A stretch of 64,000 nucleotides of DNA from the NCBI GenBank assembly GCA_030645235.1, contig JAUSMV010000030.1, positions 1,178,001 to 1,242,000 on the forward strand. The letters run 5' to 3'. The position numbers were made by a program, and so were the translations under genes. The stretch comes from Parvibaculum sp. (GTDB lineage Bacteria > Pseudomonadota > Alphaproteobacteria > Parvibaculales > Parvibaculaceae). This document shows positions 55,799 to 64,000 of the stretch, piece by piece; the first letter of the stretch is position 1, and each line of letters opens with the position of its first letter. The notes below the pieces were generated by a model. The model was not told the DNA's origin. It made no database searches and was given only the letters and a program-made list of their open reading frames with translations.

Positions 55799-57654
55799 TC
55801 GTCGAGTTCCATATCAGGGTCAGGGAAAAACTGGTCTTCGTCATCGCTCAAGGCCAGAGGCGCACTCACCGTCGGGTCGCGCACATCGACAATTTTAGAG
55901 CCGGGAAATGCCGCAAGTGCAGCCTGCACCAACGGATCAGAGGCCGCATCTGCCTTCAAAGCATCGTCGCGCGTTTGCGCTTGTTCTTTAAGCGTCGGAG
56001 CGGCATCCGCTTTCGCTGTCGCGATCGAGACCACCCAACGCTGGCCGGAGGCGCGCGTCAGCTTGTCGGAGAGTTCACGCGCGATATCGCCTGATGTATT
56101 GGCAAGCGGCTGAATCTCGATATGACCGACGTCAAAGCGAACGAGACGGACACCTGCTTCGAGCGCGGACTGCATGCGGATGTCACGCTGCACGCGAAAG
56201 TAAGCTACCACGTCTTCAAAGCGCGCGAACTGCGCGGATGTTGCGACACTCGCGGCTTGCGTAACGGCAGGCTGGCGCGGTTCGGCTTCGCTGGCGCTTG
56301 CGACGGTGCGCAGTTGCGCGCGCGGACCCCCGGACGGGCCGGACGACGCACCGGATGGTGCTGAGCGCGTCGTCGCGCCGCCGCCTTTGAGTTGTTCGAC
56401 AAGTTCTTCGGGGCTCGGGCCTTCCGACACATAGGCAATGCGCACGAGAACCATTTCAGCGGCCGCAATCGGACGTGCCGCGCCGCTCACTTCGATGATG
56501 CCTTTGAGCAGCATTTGCCAGACGCGCGACAACACACGGATCGGCAGGCGCGAGGCCATGTCCTGTCCGCGCACGCGCTCAATTTCCGACATGGCAAGAT
56601 CGTCAGCCGCCCCCTCAACGAGTTTGAGGCGCGTCAGCCAATGGGTGAGGTCGGCGAGATCAGAAAGCACGACGACGGGATCGGCACCGACATCATACTG
56701 GGCGCGTAGTTCCGCCAAGGCACCGGCAATGTCACCCTGCATCAGCAAATCAAACAAATCGAAAATGCGGGCGCGGTCGGCAAGACCCAGCATGTCGCGG
56801 ATCATTTCTTCGCGCACACCCGCTCCCGCATCTTCACCGCTGACGCTGTGAGCAATGGCACGGTCGAGGAGCGAAAGACCGTCGCGCGCGGAACCATCGG
56901 CAGCACGTGAAAGAAGTTTCAGCGCTGCATCATCAACCGCCACGTTTTCTCTGGCTGATACGCGGCCCAAGAGGCCCGACAATTCATCGACGCTCAGACG
57001 ACGCAAATCGAAACGCTGGCAGCGCGACAGAACCGTCACCGGCACTTTGCGGATTTCAGTGGTCGCAAAAATAAACTTCACATGCGCAGGCGGCTCTTCA
57101 AGCGTCTTCAACAAGCCGTTAAAGGCAGCGTTTGAGAGCATGTGCACTTCGTCGATGATGTAGACTTTGTAGCGCGCGGACACAGGCAGATAGCGCACGC
57201 TTTCGATGATCTCGCGGATGTCACCGATGCCGGTACGCGAGGCCGCGTCCATTTCGATCACGTCAACATGGCGACTTTCCATTATGGCATCGCAATGGAT
57301 GCCGGTCTTCGCCATATGAATGGTCGGGCCGGTGACGCCCTCGCCTTCATAATTCAGGGCGCGCGCAAGGATGCGGGCCGTCGTCGTTTTGCCGACGCCG
57401 CGCACGCCTGTGAGCATGAAGGCATGTGCAATGCGTCCGGTCTCGAAGGCGTTGGACAGGGTGCGCACCATCGCCTCTTGGCCGACAAGGTCGTCAAAGC
57501 TCGACGGGCGGTATTTGCGCGCGAGAACCTGATAGGCGGAGGCCTGGGGGCGGGGCGATGATTTTGCTTCGCCGCCAAAAAGCGCGAAGCCCGGCTCTTC
57601 GTCTGCGCTCGGCGGGATGGCTTCAAGCGCCGTATTTTCTACGCTGTCGTCCAT
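55795..57654 (-). CDS. dnaX: DNA polymerase III subunit gamma/tau
   Basis: Clamp-loader ATPase. YQVLARKYRPSSFDDLVGQE, Walker A GVRGVGKTTTARILAR, Walker B YIIDEVHML, and sensor RCQRFDLRR. The zinc-cysteine cluster after Walker A is largely absent in this copy (only one Cys). Start at 57654 gives 619 residues; the open frame continues through the SRP RNA gene upstream and is not coding there. C-terminal tau region is long. Confidence 0.95.
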   Translation of the reverse strand: MDDSVENTALEAIPPSADEEPGFALFGGEAKSSPRPQASAYQVLARKYRPSSFDDLVGQEAMVRTLSNAFETGRIAHAFMLTGVRGVGKTTTARILARALNYEGEGVTGPTIHMAKTGIHCDAIMESRHVDVIEMDAASRTGIGDIREIIESVRYLPVSARYKVYIIDEVHMLSNAAFNGLLKTLEEPPAHVKFIFATTEIRKVPVTVLSRCQRFDLRRLSVDELSGLLGRVSARENVAVDDAALKLLSRAADGSARDGLSLLDRAIAHSVSGEDAGAGVREEMIRDMLGLADRARIFDLFDLLMQGDIAGALAELRAQYDVGADPVVVLSDLADLTHWLTRLKLVEGAADDLAMSEIERVRGQDMASRLPIRVLSRVWQMLLKGIIEVSGAARPIAAAEMVLVRIAYVSEGPSPEELVEQLKGGGATTRSAPSGASSGPSGGPRAQLRTVASASEAEPRQPAVTQAASVATSAQFARFEDVVAYFRVQRDIRMQSALEAGVRLVRFDVGHIEIQPLANTSGDIARELSDKLTRASGQRWVVSIATAKADAAPTLKEQAQTRDDALKADAASDPLVQAALAAFPGSKIVDVRDPTVSAPLALSDDEDQFFPDPDMELDE

Positions 57655-57700
57655 CAAAATCCCTGCATTGGGAAGCCCCCGCAAGGAAGGCAAGAGAGGT

Positions 57701-57796
57701 GGGAGGCTGGACAAACAACCCGTGGCTGTCTCGTTACGGCTGCTTCCTTCCGGACCTGACCGGGTTGGCGAGGGCTCCGTCCGTCGCCAACCTCCC
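57701..57796 (-). ncRNA. ffs: small SRP RNA (4.5S RNA)
   Basis: On the minus strand it contains GGTCAGGTCCGGAAGGAAGC, the invariant SRP domain IV that binds Ffh, closed by an outer stem GGGAGGTTGG with CCAGCCTCCC. The length is 96 bases. It lies just upstream of dnaX, a usual place in Alphaproteobacteria. Confidence 0.95.
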
Positions 57797-57802
57797 GAGA
57801 TG

Positions 57803-57833
57803 AGTATATCAGGCCAAAAGGCATCGGATGCAA
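57803..57833 (-). promoter_or_regulatory. promoter of the SRP RNA gene
   Basis: On the minus strand, TTGCAT (57828-57833), 19 bases and TATACT (57803-57808). The -10 box is 6 bases before the mature 5' end of the RNA, as expected for direct initiation. The spacer is a little long. Confidence 0.55.
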
Positions 57834-57928
57834 GGGCAGGATTGAGCCTTGCAGCATCTCGTGCCACCCTCCCCCACCGAAATTTGCCAACCGTACTCGA
57901 AGAAAATTCGCCAAAGGACACGTCTCAT

Positions 57929-58876
57929 ATGGGCATCCCCCAGAATCCGAACATTTTTGCCAATAATCCGCTTGACCGGGCGAGCTATCGCCGCGCCGAT
58001 CCGCAGTGGATTGCAGGCCAGATTGCCGACGCCAACAGCCTTTTTGTTCCGTTTTATCGCCTGTCCCCCTTCATTTTGCCTGAGGAAACCAAGGGCGCGG
58101 GCAAGGATGTAGGCTGGCTCAAAATGGGCCTCGTCAAGGAACTCGCCGGAAGCAATCCGCTGATGATCTTTCTCGGCATTAATAAGCGCGGCAAGTCGCT
58201 CTTTGCAGTCGATGTGTCCGGTTTGAAAGACCATGAGAATCACCCCGCTCTGAAAGGCCTCGGCGCGTTTGAGGATTTACGCGCCATTGCCATGGCCGGT
58301 GAGATCACGCCGTCCGAACTTGCGATCCTCGCGCAGGGCAAAAGCATGATCGACTGGAACCAGCGTCATGGGTTCTGCGCGGCCTGTGGTTCACCCTCCG
58401 AGATCGCTGAAGCGGGCTATAAGCGCCAATGCCCGTCCTGCAAGGCAGAGCATTTCCCGCGCACAGACCCCGTTGTCATTATGCTCGCAACTTATGGCGA
58501 CACATGCTTTCTCGGCCGTCAGAAAATATGGCCCAAGGGCATGCATTCAGCATTGGCGGGATTTGTCGAACCCGGTGAAGCAATTGAAGAAGCCGTCGCC
58601 CGTGAACTTCATGAAGAGGCAGGCCTCACCACAAAGTCAGTGAGCTATCATTCAACGCAGCCATGGCCCTATCCGTCATCGCTGATGATCGGCTGTATGG
58701 CGGTTGCCGAGAATGACAGCTTTAAAGTGGACGGGATTGAACTCTCTGAAGGGCGTTGGTTCACACGTTCGGAAATCAAAGCCGTGCTCGCCGGAAAAGG
58801 GGACGGGAGTTTCTGGATGCCGCCGCCTTTTGCTATTGCACATCAACTCGTCAAAACCTTTGCCGAGCAGGAATAA
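57929..58876 (+). CDS. nudC: NAD(+) diphosphatase / NAD-cap RNA hydrolase NudC
   Basis: 315 residues. N-terminal domain, zinc ribbon CAACG and CPSC (C-x2-C pairs), Nudix box GFVEPGEAIEEAVARELHEE followed by AGL, and the NudC signature TQPWPYPSSLM. Start at 57929; the longer open frame reads through the SRP RNA gene and is rejected. Terminator follows. Confidence 0.95.
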   Translation: MGIPQNPNIFANNPLDRASYRRADPQWIAGQIADANSLFVPFYRLSPFILPEETKGAGKDVGWLKMGLVKELAGSNPLMIFLGINKRGKSLFAVDVSGLKDHENHPALKGLGAFEDLRAIAMAGEITPSELAILAQGKSMIDWNQRHGFCAACGSPSEIAEAGYKRQCPSCKAEHFPRTDPVVIMLATYGDTCFLGRQKIWPKGMHSALAGFVEPGEAIEEAVARELHEEAGLTTKSVSYHSTQPWPYPSSLMIGCMAVAENDSFKVDGIELSEGRWFTRSEIKAVLAGKGDGSFWMPPPFAIAHQLVKTFAEQE

Positions 58877-58879
58877 GAA

Positions 58880-58907
58880 AAAGCCCGCCTCTCATGGCGG
58901 GCCTTTT
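58880..58907 (+). terminator. Rho-independent terminator after nudC
   Basis: Stem GCCCGCC/GGCGGGC with a 6-base loop, preceded by an A-run and followed by CTTTT. It lies between nudC and the convergent membrane protein gene. Confidence 0.85.
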
Positions 58908-58927
58908 CATTGGTCCGTTTTTCTGTT

Positions 58928-59551
58928 TTAGCGGACCCGACGCAACGTAACGTAGGACGAAAAGAAAATGAACAAGGTGCCCAGCTGTTCAAATGACTCT
59001 TCGATCATTTCGCTGACATCGTGATCGCCTGTGAAAATATGTTTTTCTGCAATATCACCCAGCACATAAAGCACACTGCCTACAAGCAATATCCGGCCTG
59101 GGCCAAACATCACCCAGCGCGGAGCAAGACTGATAGTTTTGAGGACGTGCCCCCAGGAGCCTACGAGCAGGGCAATCCATAAGACACCGAGAAACACATA
59201 GTGAAGGCGACTTTCAAACGCCGCCCCGAGCGCCTCCTCATAGCGTGTGCCGCGAATTTCCAATTCACGAAAAAGTATGCACATGCAGAAAATAGTCAGG
59301 GCCAGCCAGAACGAGCGCGACACAGCTTCCGGCGCGCGGCGCGCGGCCAGAAAATAGAAAACGGCACCGGCCAACAGGAACAAGTTCTGGCATGTCTCAA
59401 AAAGGCCGTTCTCCAGATAATATGCGATCGTGCCGAAACAGACATAGGTCTGCAGGCAGACGATTGTGAACAACGCCACCGCTGCAAAATCACCTTTGCG
59501 CCCGAATAACGCAGACGTTGACGGCATGATGGCTGACTGTTTCTCACTCAT
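58928..59551 (-). CDS. integral membrane protein, unknown function
   Basis: 207 residues with about six hydrophobic segments (near 22-42, 52-70, 78-98, 110-132, 145-165, 184-202). The loop FRELEIRGTRYEEALG and the stretch IAEKHIFTGDHDVSEMIEES are charged and may hold functional residues. I do not recognise the family. It follows pheA by 17 bases on the same strand, so it may share the kdsB-pheA transcript. Confidence 0.7.
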   Translation of the reverse strand: MSEKQSAIMPSTSALFGRKGDFAAVALFTIVCLQTYVCFGTIAYYLENGLFETCQNLFLLAGAVFYFLAARRAPEAVSRSFWLALTIFCMCILFRELEIRGTRYEEALGAAFESRLHYVFLGVLWIALLVGSWGHVLKTISLAPRWVMFGPGRILLVGSVLYVLGDIAEKHIFTGDHDVSEMIEESFEQLGTLFIFFSSYVTLRRVR

Positions 59552-59568
59552 CAGACGCGCAGAACTTT

Positions 59569-60423
59569 CTAGCGGTTGCCCGCAACTGTGGCGCGATAAG
59601 GATGCGCAGGGTAAATGCCCAGAATTTTCAGCTCACTGGTGAAGAATTCAAGCTCTTCAAGCGCAAGACGGACATTGCGCGATGCCGGATGGCCTTCAAT
59701 GTCAGCGTAAAACTGGCTCGCGTTGAACGTGCCTTCAAGCTGATAGCTTTCAAGCTTCGTCATGTTGATACCATTGGTGGCAAAACCGCCAAGAGCCTTG
59801 TAGAGCGCGGCGGGCACGTTGCGTACCTTGAAAATGAAGCTCGTGACAACGGGACCGCTGTCTGGTTCGGCATCCTCGGGATCTTTTGCCATGATTAGAA
59901 AGCGCGTGGTGTTGTGTTCGGCGTCCTCAATGTCGGCCTTCAGCACATCCAGATCATATATTTCGGCCGCCAGAGCTGACGCAATGGATGCGCGCGTGAG
60001 GTCGCCAGCTTGTGAAACAATACGGGCGGAACCCGCGGTGTCGGCAGCGACAAGCGGCGTCAGGCCCAATTCACGAATGACATCGCGACACTGCCCAAGC
60101 GCCATAACATGACTCTCGACTGTCTTCAGACCGGAGAGCTTTGCGCCCCTTATGCCGAGCAACTGATGGCGCACACGGAGAAAATGCTCGCCCACAATGT
60201 AAAGGGCGGAGGCGGGGATCAAATGATGAATATCTGCGACACGCCCTGCAACAGAATTTTCGATCGGGATCATAGCTAGACGCGCACGGCCTTCCGAAAT
60301 GGCGGCAAACACGTCTTCAAACGTGGCGCAGGGCAGCACCCTCATATCGGGATAGGCTTCAAGACAGGCGATATGTGAATTTGCGCCGGCCTCGCCTTGA
60401 AAGGCGATGGTGTTGTCTGCCAC
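59569..60423 (-). CDS. pheA: prephenate dehydratase
   Basis: Forms phenylpyruvate for phenylalanine synthesis. FQGEAGANS at the start, IPIENSVAGRV, the TRF motif in NTTRFLIM, and a C-terminal ACT domain (about 195-284, VPAALYKALGGFATNGINMT and KLESYQ) for feedback by phenylalanine. It has 284 residues and no chorismate mutase domain. The start is GTG, 3 bases after kdsB. Confidence 0.95.
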   Translation of the reverse strand: MADNTIAFQGEAGANSHIACLEAYPDMRVLPCATFEDVFAAISEGRARLAMIPIENSVAGRVADIHHLIPASALYIVGEHFLRVRHQLLGIRGAKLSGLKTVESHVMALGQCRDVIRELGLTPLVAADTAGSARIVSQAGDLTRASIASALAAEIYDLDVLKADIEDAEHNTTRFLIMAKDPEDAEPDSGPVVTSFIFKVRNVPAALYKALGGFATNGINMTKLESYQLEGTFNASQFYADIEGHPASRNVRLALEELEFFTSELKILGIYPAHPYRATVAGNR

Positions 60424-60426
60424 GGT

Positions 60427-61191
60427 CTATGTCCGGTTTGTAAGTGCGTTGCGCGCTTTTTCGAGATCGGCGGGAGTATCGACACCGAGAGGAACAGTGT
60501 CAACGAGGGCAACCTCAATTGACATGCCCGCTTCCAGCGCGCGCAACTGCTCCAGTTTTTCACGTATCTCAAGGGGTGACGGTGGCAGACTGACAAAACG
60601 CTCAAGCGCATCGCGACGATAGGCATAGAGACCTATGTGGTGATAATGCGGGCCGTCGCCCGATGGTGCGGTCGCGCGCGTGAAATAGAGGGCGCGGCCC
60701 GCACGTGCGCCGGGGGCAAGCGCCACAACGGCCTTCACCACATTGGGGTTGGTACGCTCTTCCTCAACTTTGATTTCGCAGGCCAACGTCGAGAGGTCAG
60801 CGCCGGAGCGGTTTAATGCCTCGGCGGCAATCCGAATAAGCTTTGGGTCAAGCGTCGGCAAATCGCCCTGCACATTGACGATGACATCGTGACGGCCCTC
60901 AGGATCAACGACCTTGAGCGCCGCCCAGATACGGTCCGAACCGGAGGGCAAATCGGGCGAGGTCAGAACGGCCTCTCCGCCTGCTGCGATGATCACCTCG
61001 ACAATTTCTGATTCGGCGGCTGCCACCACCACACGGCCAAGCCCTGATTCCATCGCGCGCGCCCAGACCTGAACGATCATCGGCTTTCCTGCAATATCAG
61101 CCAAAGGCTTTCCCGGCAGGCGGGTCGAGGCCATACGGGCGGGAATCACAATGATGGGGTTTGCGACCGTATTTTGATCAGACTGGCTCAT
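60427..61191 (-). CDS. kdsB: 3-deoxy-manno-octulosonate cytidylyltransferase
   Basis: Activates KDO for lipopolysaccharide. [19 protein letters not shown] nucleotide-binding start, [11 protein letters not shown], and the [16 protein letters not shown] block. It has 254 residues. First gene of kdsB-pheA. Confidence 0.96.
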   Translation of the reverse strand: MSQSDQNTVANPIIVIPARMASTRLPGKPLADIAGKPMIVQVWARAMESGLGRVVVAAAESEIVEVIIAAGGEAVLTSPDLPSGSDRIWAALKVVDPEGRHDVIVNVQGDLPTLDPKLIRIAAEALNRSGADLSTLACEIKVEEERTNPNVVKAVVALAPGARAGRALYFTRATAPSGDGPHYHHIGLYAYRRDALERFVSLPPSPLEIREKLEQLRALEAGMSIEVALVDTVPLGVDTPADLEKARNALTNRT

Positions 61192-61316
61192 CCCGGCTCC
61201 TTCAACCTTAGTTTGGTCGCAACGAGCAAAACTTCCGTCTTTGCTCCTGTCAGGGCGCTAATTGTGCGACGGAACGCCGCAATTTGCCTCGATTTTTCGA
61301 GTGTGGAGTAGTTTCC

Positions 61317-61346
61317 TTGCGCCACATACCCGATGCGTCTTATACG
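61317..61346 (+). promoter_or_regulatory. candidate promoter of the cytochrome c gene
   Basis: TTGCGC (61317-61322), 18 bases, TATACG (61341-61346), in the 283-base gap between the divergent kdsB and cytochrome genes. It is a partial match only. No gene is seen in the rest of that gap. Confidence 0.35.
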
Positions 61347-61474
61347 GCTTGCGGGCGGGGCGCGGAAGCGGCTAATCTCCGCGCCAAATTAGGGGTTCTG
61401 GCAGACGCATTAGCACGTTATCCTGCCCTGCACAGTATTCCTTCCAACCCTGAATTCTGGCGGCACGAGAGCAA

Positions 61475-62074
61475 ATGGATAGTTTCGAAATCAACAAAAT
61501 TGCAGCGGCAGTCCTCTTTTCTCTGCTGCTCGTGCTTGGCATTAAAAATGCCGCCGACATGCTTTATCACACCGAAGCGGCCAATCCGCAGTCCTTCGTA
61601 GTTGAAGGGGTGGTTGCAGAAGGCGCCGTCGCCGAAGCCGGCCCCGTTGAAACCGCTGTGCCATTGCCCGTGCTTCTCGCCAGTGCGGATGCCGCAGAAG
61701 GCGCAAAGCAGGCTAAGAAGTGCGAAACCTGCCATAACCTTCAGGAAGGTGCGGGTGCCAAAATCGGCCCTGACCTCTATGGCATTGTCGGTCGCAAGAT
61801 TGCCAGCGCTCCGGGTTTTGCTTACTCGGCAGGCATGAAAGCCAAAGGTGGCGAGTGGACTTTTGAGGCGCTCTCCCACTTCATTGAGAACCCCAAAGCT
61901 TATGTCGCAGGCACCGCGATGGGTTTTGCAGGTATCAAGAAGCCTGATCAGCGCGCCGCCCTTCTGGTTTATCTGAACACGCTGGGCTCAAACCAGCCGC
62001 TCCCGAAAGTGGAAGCGGCGGCGCCTGCTGCGCCTGCCGAAACACCGGCGGGACCCACAGCCAAACCCCATTAG
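61475..62074 (+). CDS. membrane-anchored cytochrome c (CycM/c552-like)
   Basis: 199 residues. An uncleaved N-terminal helix (about 8-24) and a linker rich in Ala/Val/Pro lead to a class I cytochrome c domain: haem motif CETCH (Cys83, Cys86, His87), GPDLYGIVGRKIAS, and axial Met149 in GTAMGFAG. The C-terminus is an Ala/Pro-rich tail. Such proteins pass electrons from the bc1 complex to an oxidase at the periplasmic membrane face. Confidence 0.93.
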   Translation: MDSFEINKIAAAVLFSLLLVLGIKNAADMLYHTEAANPQSFVVEGVVAEGAVAEAGPVETAVPLPVLLASADAAEGAKQAKKCETCHNLQEGAGAKIGPDLYGIVGRKIASAPGFAYSAGMKAKGGEWTFEALSHFIENPKAYVAGTAMGFAGIKKPDQRAALLVYLNTLGSNQPLPKVEAAAPAAPAETPAGPTAKPH

Positions 62075-62098
62075 ACGTTTGCAACATCATCGGATTTG

Positions 62099-62130
62099 AA
62101 AACGTCCTGGCTTTGCCAGGGCGTTTTTTA
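62099..62130 (+). terminator. Rho-independent terminator after cytochrome c gene
   Basis: Stem ACGTCCTGGC/GCCAGGGCGT with loop TTT (one G-T pair) followed by a run of T. Confidence 0.85.
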
Positions 62131-62267
62131 TTGCCCTGACAACGGTACCTGTCTTTTTTGTTAGACGCATTTCACGCTTCATGCCTCGCACTTGCCGTAA
62201 AAAATCGCCACAATATGTGACAAGATTCTCAAAGAGTTTTGATCGTGCACGCGTGAGGGGAGACAAA

Positions 62268-64000
62268 ATGATCACGGGAAATTTGGTCCGGATGATGGCA
62301 CTGGTGATGGCCGTTGCGGGCATAGCGGTGACATCAGCTCTACCTGCCCGATCAGAAGAGGATCGTCACGGCGTTTCGCTTTTCGATAATCTCAAATATC
62401 CCACCGGATTCAAAAATTTTGACTATGTGAACGTGAACGCGCCCAAAGGCGGCGTGTTGCGCTATGCCGTGCTCGGCTCTTTTGACAGTCTCAATCCCTA
62501 TATCGTCAAAGGAGACTCAGCCGCAGGCATAAATTTCATCTATGACACATTACTCGAACCCAGCATCGACGAAGCCGGTTCTGAATATGGGCTCATCGCC
62601 GAAAGTGTGTCGTACCCTGATGATGTTTCTTCCGTTACATTCACATTAAGGAAGGTCGCGCGTTTTAATGACGGTAAGCCCGTGACAGCAGACGACGTCA
62701 TCTGGAGCCTTGAAACGCTGCGCAAGCTCAACCCCTTTTATTCCGCTTACTACAAAAACGTGAGTAAAGCTGAAGCTCTTTCGCCAAGCAAAGTGCGCTT
62801 TACTTTCTCCATGAAAGGTAACCGTGAGTTACCACTCATCATGGGTCAACTTCCTGTCCTGCCGAAACACTATTGGATGAGCAAAGACACCAAAGGAAGA
62901 CAGCGCGACATTTCGCAAACCACTCTTGAAGCGCCTGTGGGCAGCGGCCCATACCGAATTTCGGAAGTGAAGCCCGGCAATTCAATTACCTATGAGCGCG
63001 TTAAAGATTATTGGGCCAAAGACTTACCCGTCAAAATCGGTACCAATAATTTTGATCGTATGAGCTTTGTCTATTATCTCGATCCCGAAGTGGCGCTCGT
63101 TGCCTTCACCGGCGACCGCGCAGATTTCCGGCTGGAGAACAGCGCGAAGAATTGGGCGACGCGTTACAATATTCCGCCTGTGAAAGACGGACGCATCAAA
63201 CTCGAGAAGTTGCGCACGCAGAACAGTCAAGGCATGCAGGGCTTTGCATTCAATATGCGCCGTGACAAATTCAAAGACGCGCGCGTGCGCGAAGCCTTTA
63301 ACTATGCCTTTGATTTTGAGTGGGCCAACAAGACGCTTTTTTACGGTCAGTACACACGAAACAATAGTTTCTTCGCCAATTCAGAACTTGCCTCAAGCGG
63401 CGTTCCCACGGGCGCTGAGTTAAAATTGCTGGAGCCATTCCGCGCCGATCTGCCGCCTGCTCTTTTTACCAACCCATACAAGAATCCTGAGGCGGACGGA
63501 TCGGGCAACAATCGCGGAAATTTATCAGCAGCCGGAAAGCTTCTCGATGCGGCGGGTTGGAAAATCGTCAATGGAAAACGCGTCAACGACAAAGGTGAAC
63601 GGTTTAACGTAGAGTTCATACTCGACAATCCAACCTTTGAACGCGTCGTAGCTCCTTACCGACAGTCACTTGAGCGGCTCGGCATCGAAGTGACGCTGCG
63701 TTCAAATATTGATAGTTCGCAATATCAAAACCGTATCGATCACCGCGACTTTGATATCATCGTCCACTCTATCGGACAATCGCTCTCGCCCGGCAATGAA
63801 CAGCGCGACTTCTGGAGTTGTGACGCTGCCAAGCTTGATGGTAGCCGCAATGTGATCGGCATTTGCGATTCCGCAGTTGAGGCACTAATCGACAAAGTGA
63901 TTTTTGCCAAAAGCCGTGAAGAGCTTGTCGCTGCGACGCGCGCGCTTGATCGTGTGCTGCTCTGGAAACACTATGTCGTACCGCAATGGTACTTATCCTA
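62268..64000 (+). CDS. YejA-like peptide ABC transporter substrate-binding protein (3' end outside window)
   Basis: The frame is open from the ATG at 62268 to the right edge (577 codons visible). GAGGGGAGA lies about 6 bases before the ATG. Signal peptide about 1-27. Family-5 extracellular solute-binding protein features: HGVSLFDNLKYP, YVNVNAPKGGVLRYAVLGSF, PVTADDVIWSLETL, LPKHYW, GSGPYRI, and WKHYVVPQWY near the end, as in YejA of E. coli. Other genes of the transporter would follow to the right. Confidence 0.9.
   Translation, partial: MITGNLVRMMALVMAVAGIAVTSALPARSEEDRHGVSLFDNLKYPTGFKNFDYVNVNAPKGGVLRYAVLGSFDSLNPYIVKGDSAAGINFIYDTLLEPSIDEAGSEYGLIAESVSYPDDVSSVTFTLRKVARFNDGKPVTADDVIWSLETLRKLNPFYSAYYKNVSKAEALSPSKVRFTFSMKGNRELPLIMGQLPVLPKHYWMSKDTKGRQRDISQTTLEAPVGSGPYRISEVKPGNSITYERVKDYWAKDLPVKIGTNNFDRMSFVYYLDPEVALVAFTGDRADFRLENSAKNWATRYNIPPVKDGRIKLEKLRTQNSQGMQGFAFNMRRDKFKDARVREAFNYAFDFEWANKTLFYGQYTRNNSFFANSELASSGVPTGAELKLLEPFRADLPPALFTNPYKNPEADGSGNNRGNLSAAGKLLDAAGWKIVNGKRVNDKGERFNVEFILDNPTFERVVAPYRQSLERLGIEVTLRSNIDSSQYQNRIDHRDFDIIVHSIGQSLSPGNEQRDFWSCDAAKLDGSRNVIGICDSAVEALIDKVIFAKSREELVAATRALDRVLLWKHYVVPQWYLS

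Noticed and set aside
57655-57928. In-frame extensions of dnaX and nudC
   Set aside because: Both run through the SRP RNA gene; the coding families begin later.

Overview
The window looks like chromosomal DNA of an alphaproteobacterium, probably of the Hyphomicrobiales/Parvibaculales type. The evidence is the gene set and order (rpmH-rnpA-yidC-yihA-argB; dapD, dapE, murI; def-fmt-truA; dnaX-ybaB-recR with the small SRP RNA; nudC; pheA-kdsB), several families typical of that class (DUF1036, DUF2336, DUF3035, a membrane-anchored CycM-like cytochrome c), and a GTTC-N7-GTTC LexA-type box. The assignment comes from protein families and synteny read by eye, not from a database search.

Region 1 (1 to about 8940) reads as accessory catabolic DNA. 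It holds the end of hpaH, then hpaI and hpaE of the homoprotocatechuate (3,4-dihydroxyphenylacetate) meta-cleavage pathway. Next come a Rieske non-haem iron oxygenase with its own reductase, a MarR regulator, a true nitrilase and an HSL-type esterase. The region ends with a decayed C-terminal piece of a large serine recombinase and then a tRNA-Arg(ACG) whose 3' end faces the cluster. That is the geometry of an island integrated at a tRNA. A plausible route is: nitrile or ester precursor to arylacetate (nitrilase, esterase), oxygenation or O-demethylation to homoprotocatechuate (Rieske pair), then ring cleavage (genes off the left edge) and HpaE, HpaH and HpaI to central metabolites. Only the lower-pathway assignments are firm.

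Region 2 (9.1 to 33.1 kb) is housekeeping. A P1/DmpA-type peptidase diverges from a gamma-glutamyltransferase. A minus-strand TVP38 - MerA-like flavoprotein - glucokinase operon follows. The plus-strand rpmH-rnpA-yidC-yihA-argB-DUF1036 operon has a recognisable promoter; its 44-residue first gene is easy to miss. Then come a DUF2336 protein, a pyrimidine nucleotidase, and a long minus-strand run ileS-lspA-DUF3035-M16-M16-pgi-mutL.

Region 3 (33.3 to 45.9 kb) is mixed metabolism: a periplasmic PheC-like dehydratase, a thioesterase/PEP-mutase-family pair, an XRE-cupin regulator divergent from an omega-aminotransferase, an alkylsulfatase-like MBL hydrolase with two SDRs and a GNAT, an OmpA lipoprotein, glutathione peroxidase, a C69 dipeptidase and a degenerate EAL protein. 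Five intergenic palindromic repeat elements lie in this region and the start of the next.

Region 4 (46.0 to 64.0 kb) carries dapD, dapE, murI, the def-fmt-truA operon, rmuC, an FMN reductase, a pirin, dnaX-ybaB-recR with SRP RNA, nudC, pheA, kdsB, a cytochrome c, and the first part of a YejA-like peptide-binding protein that runs off the right edge.
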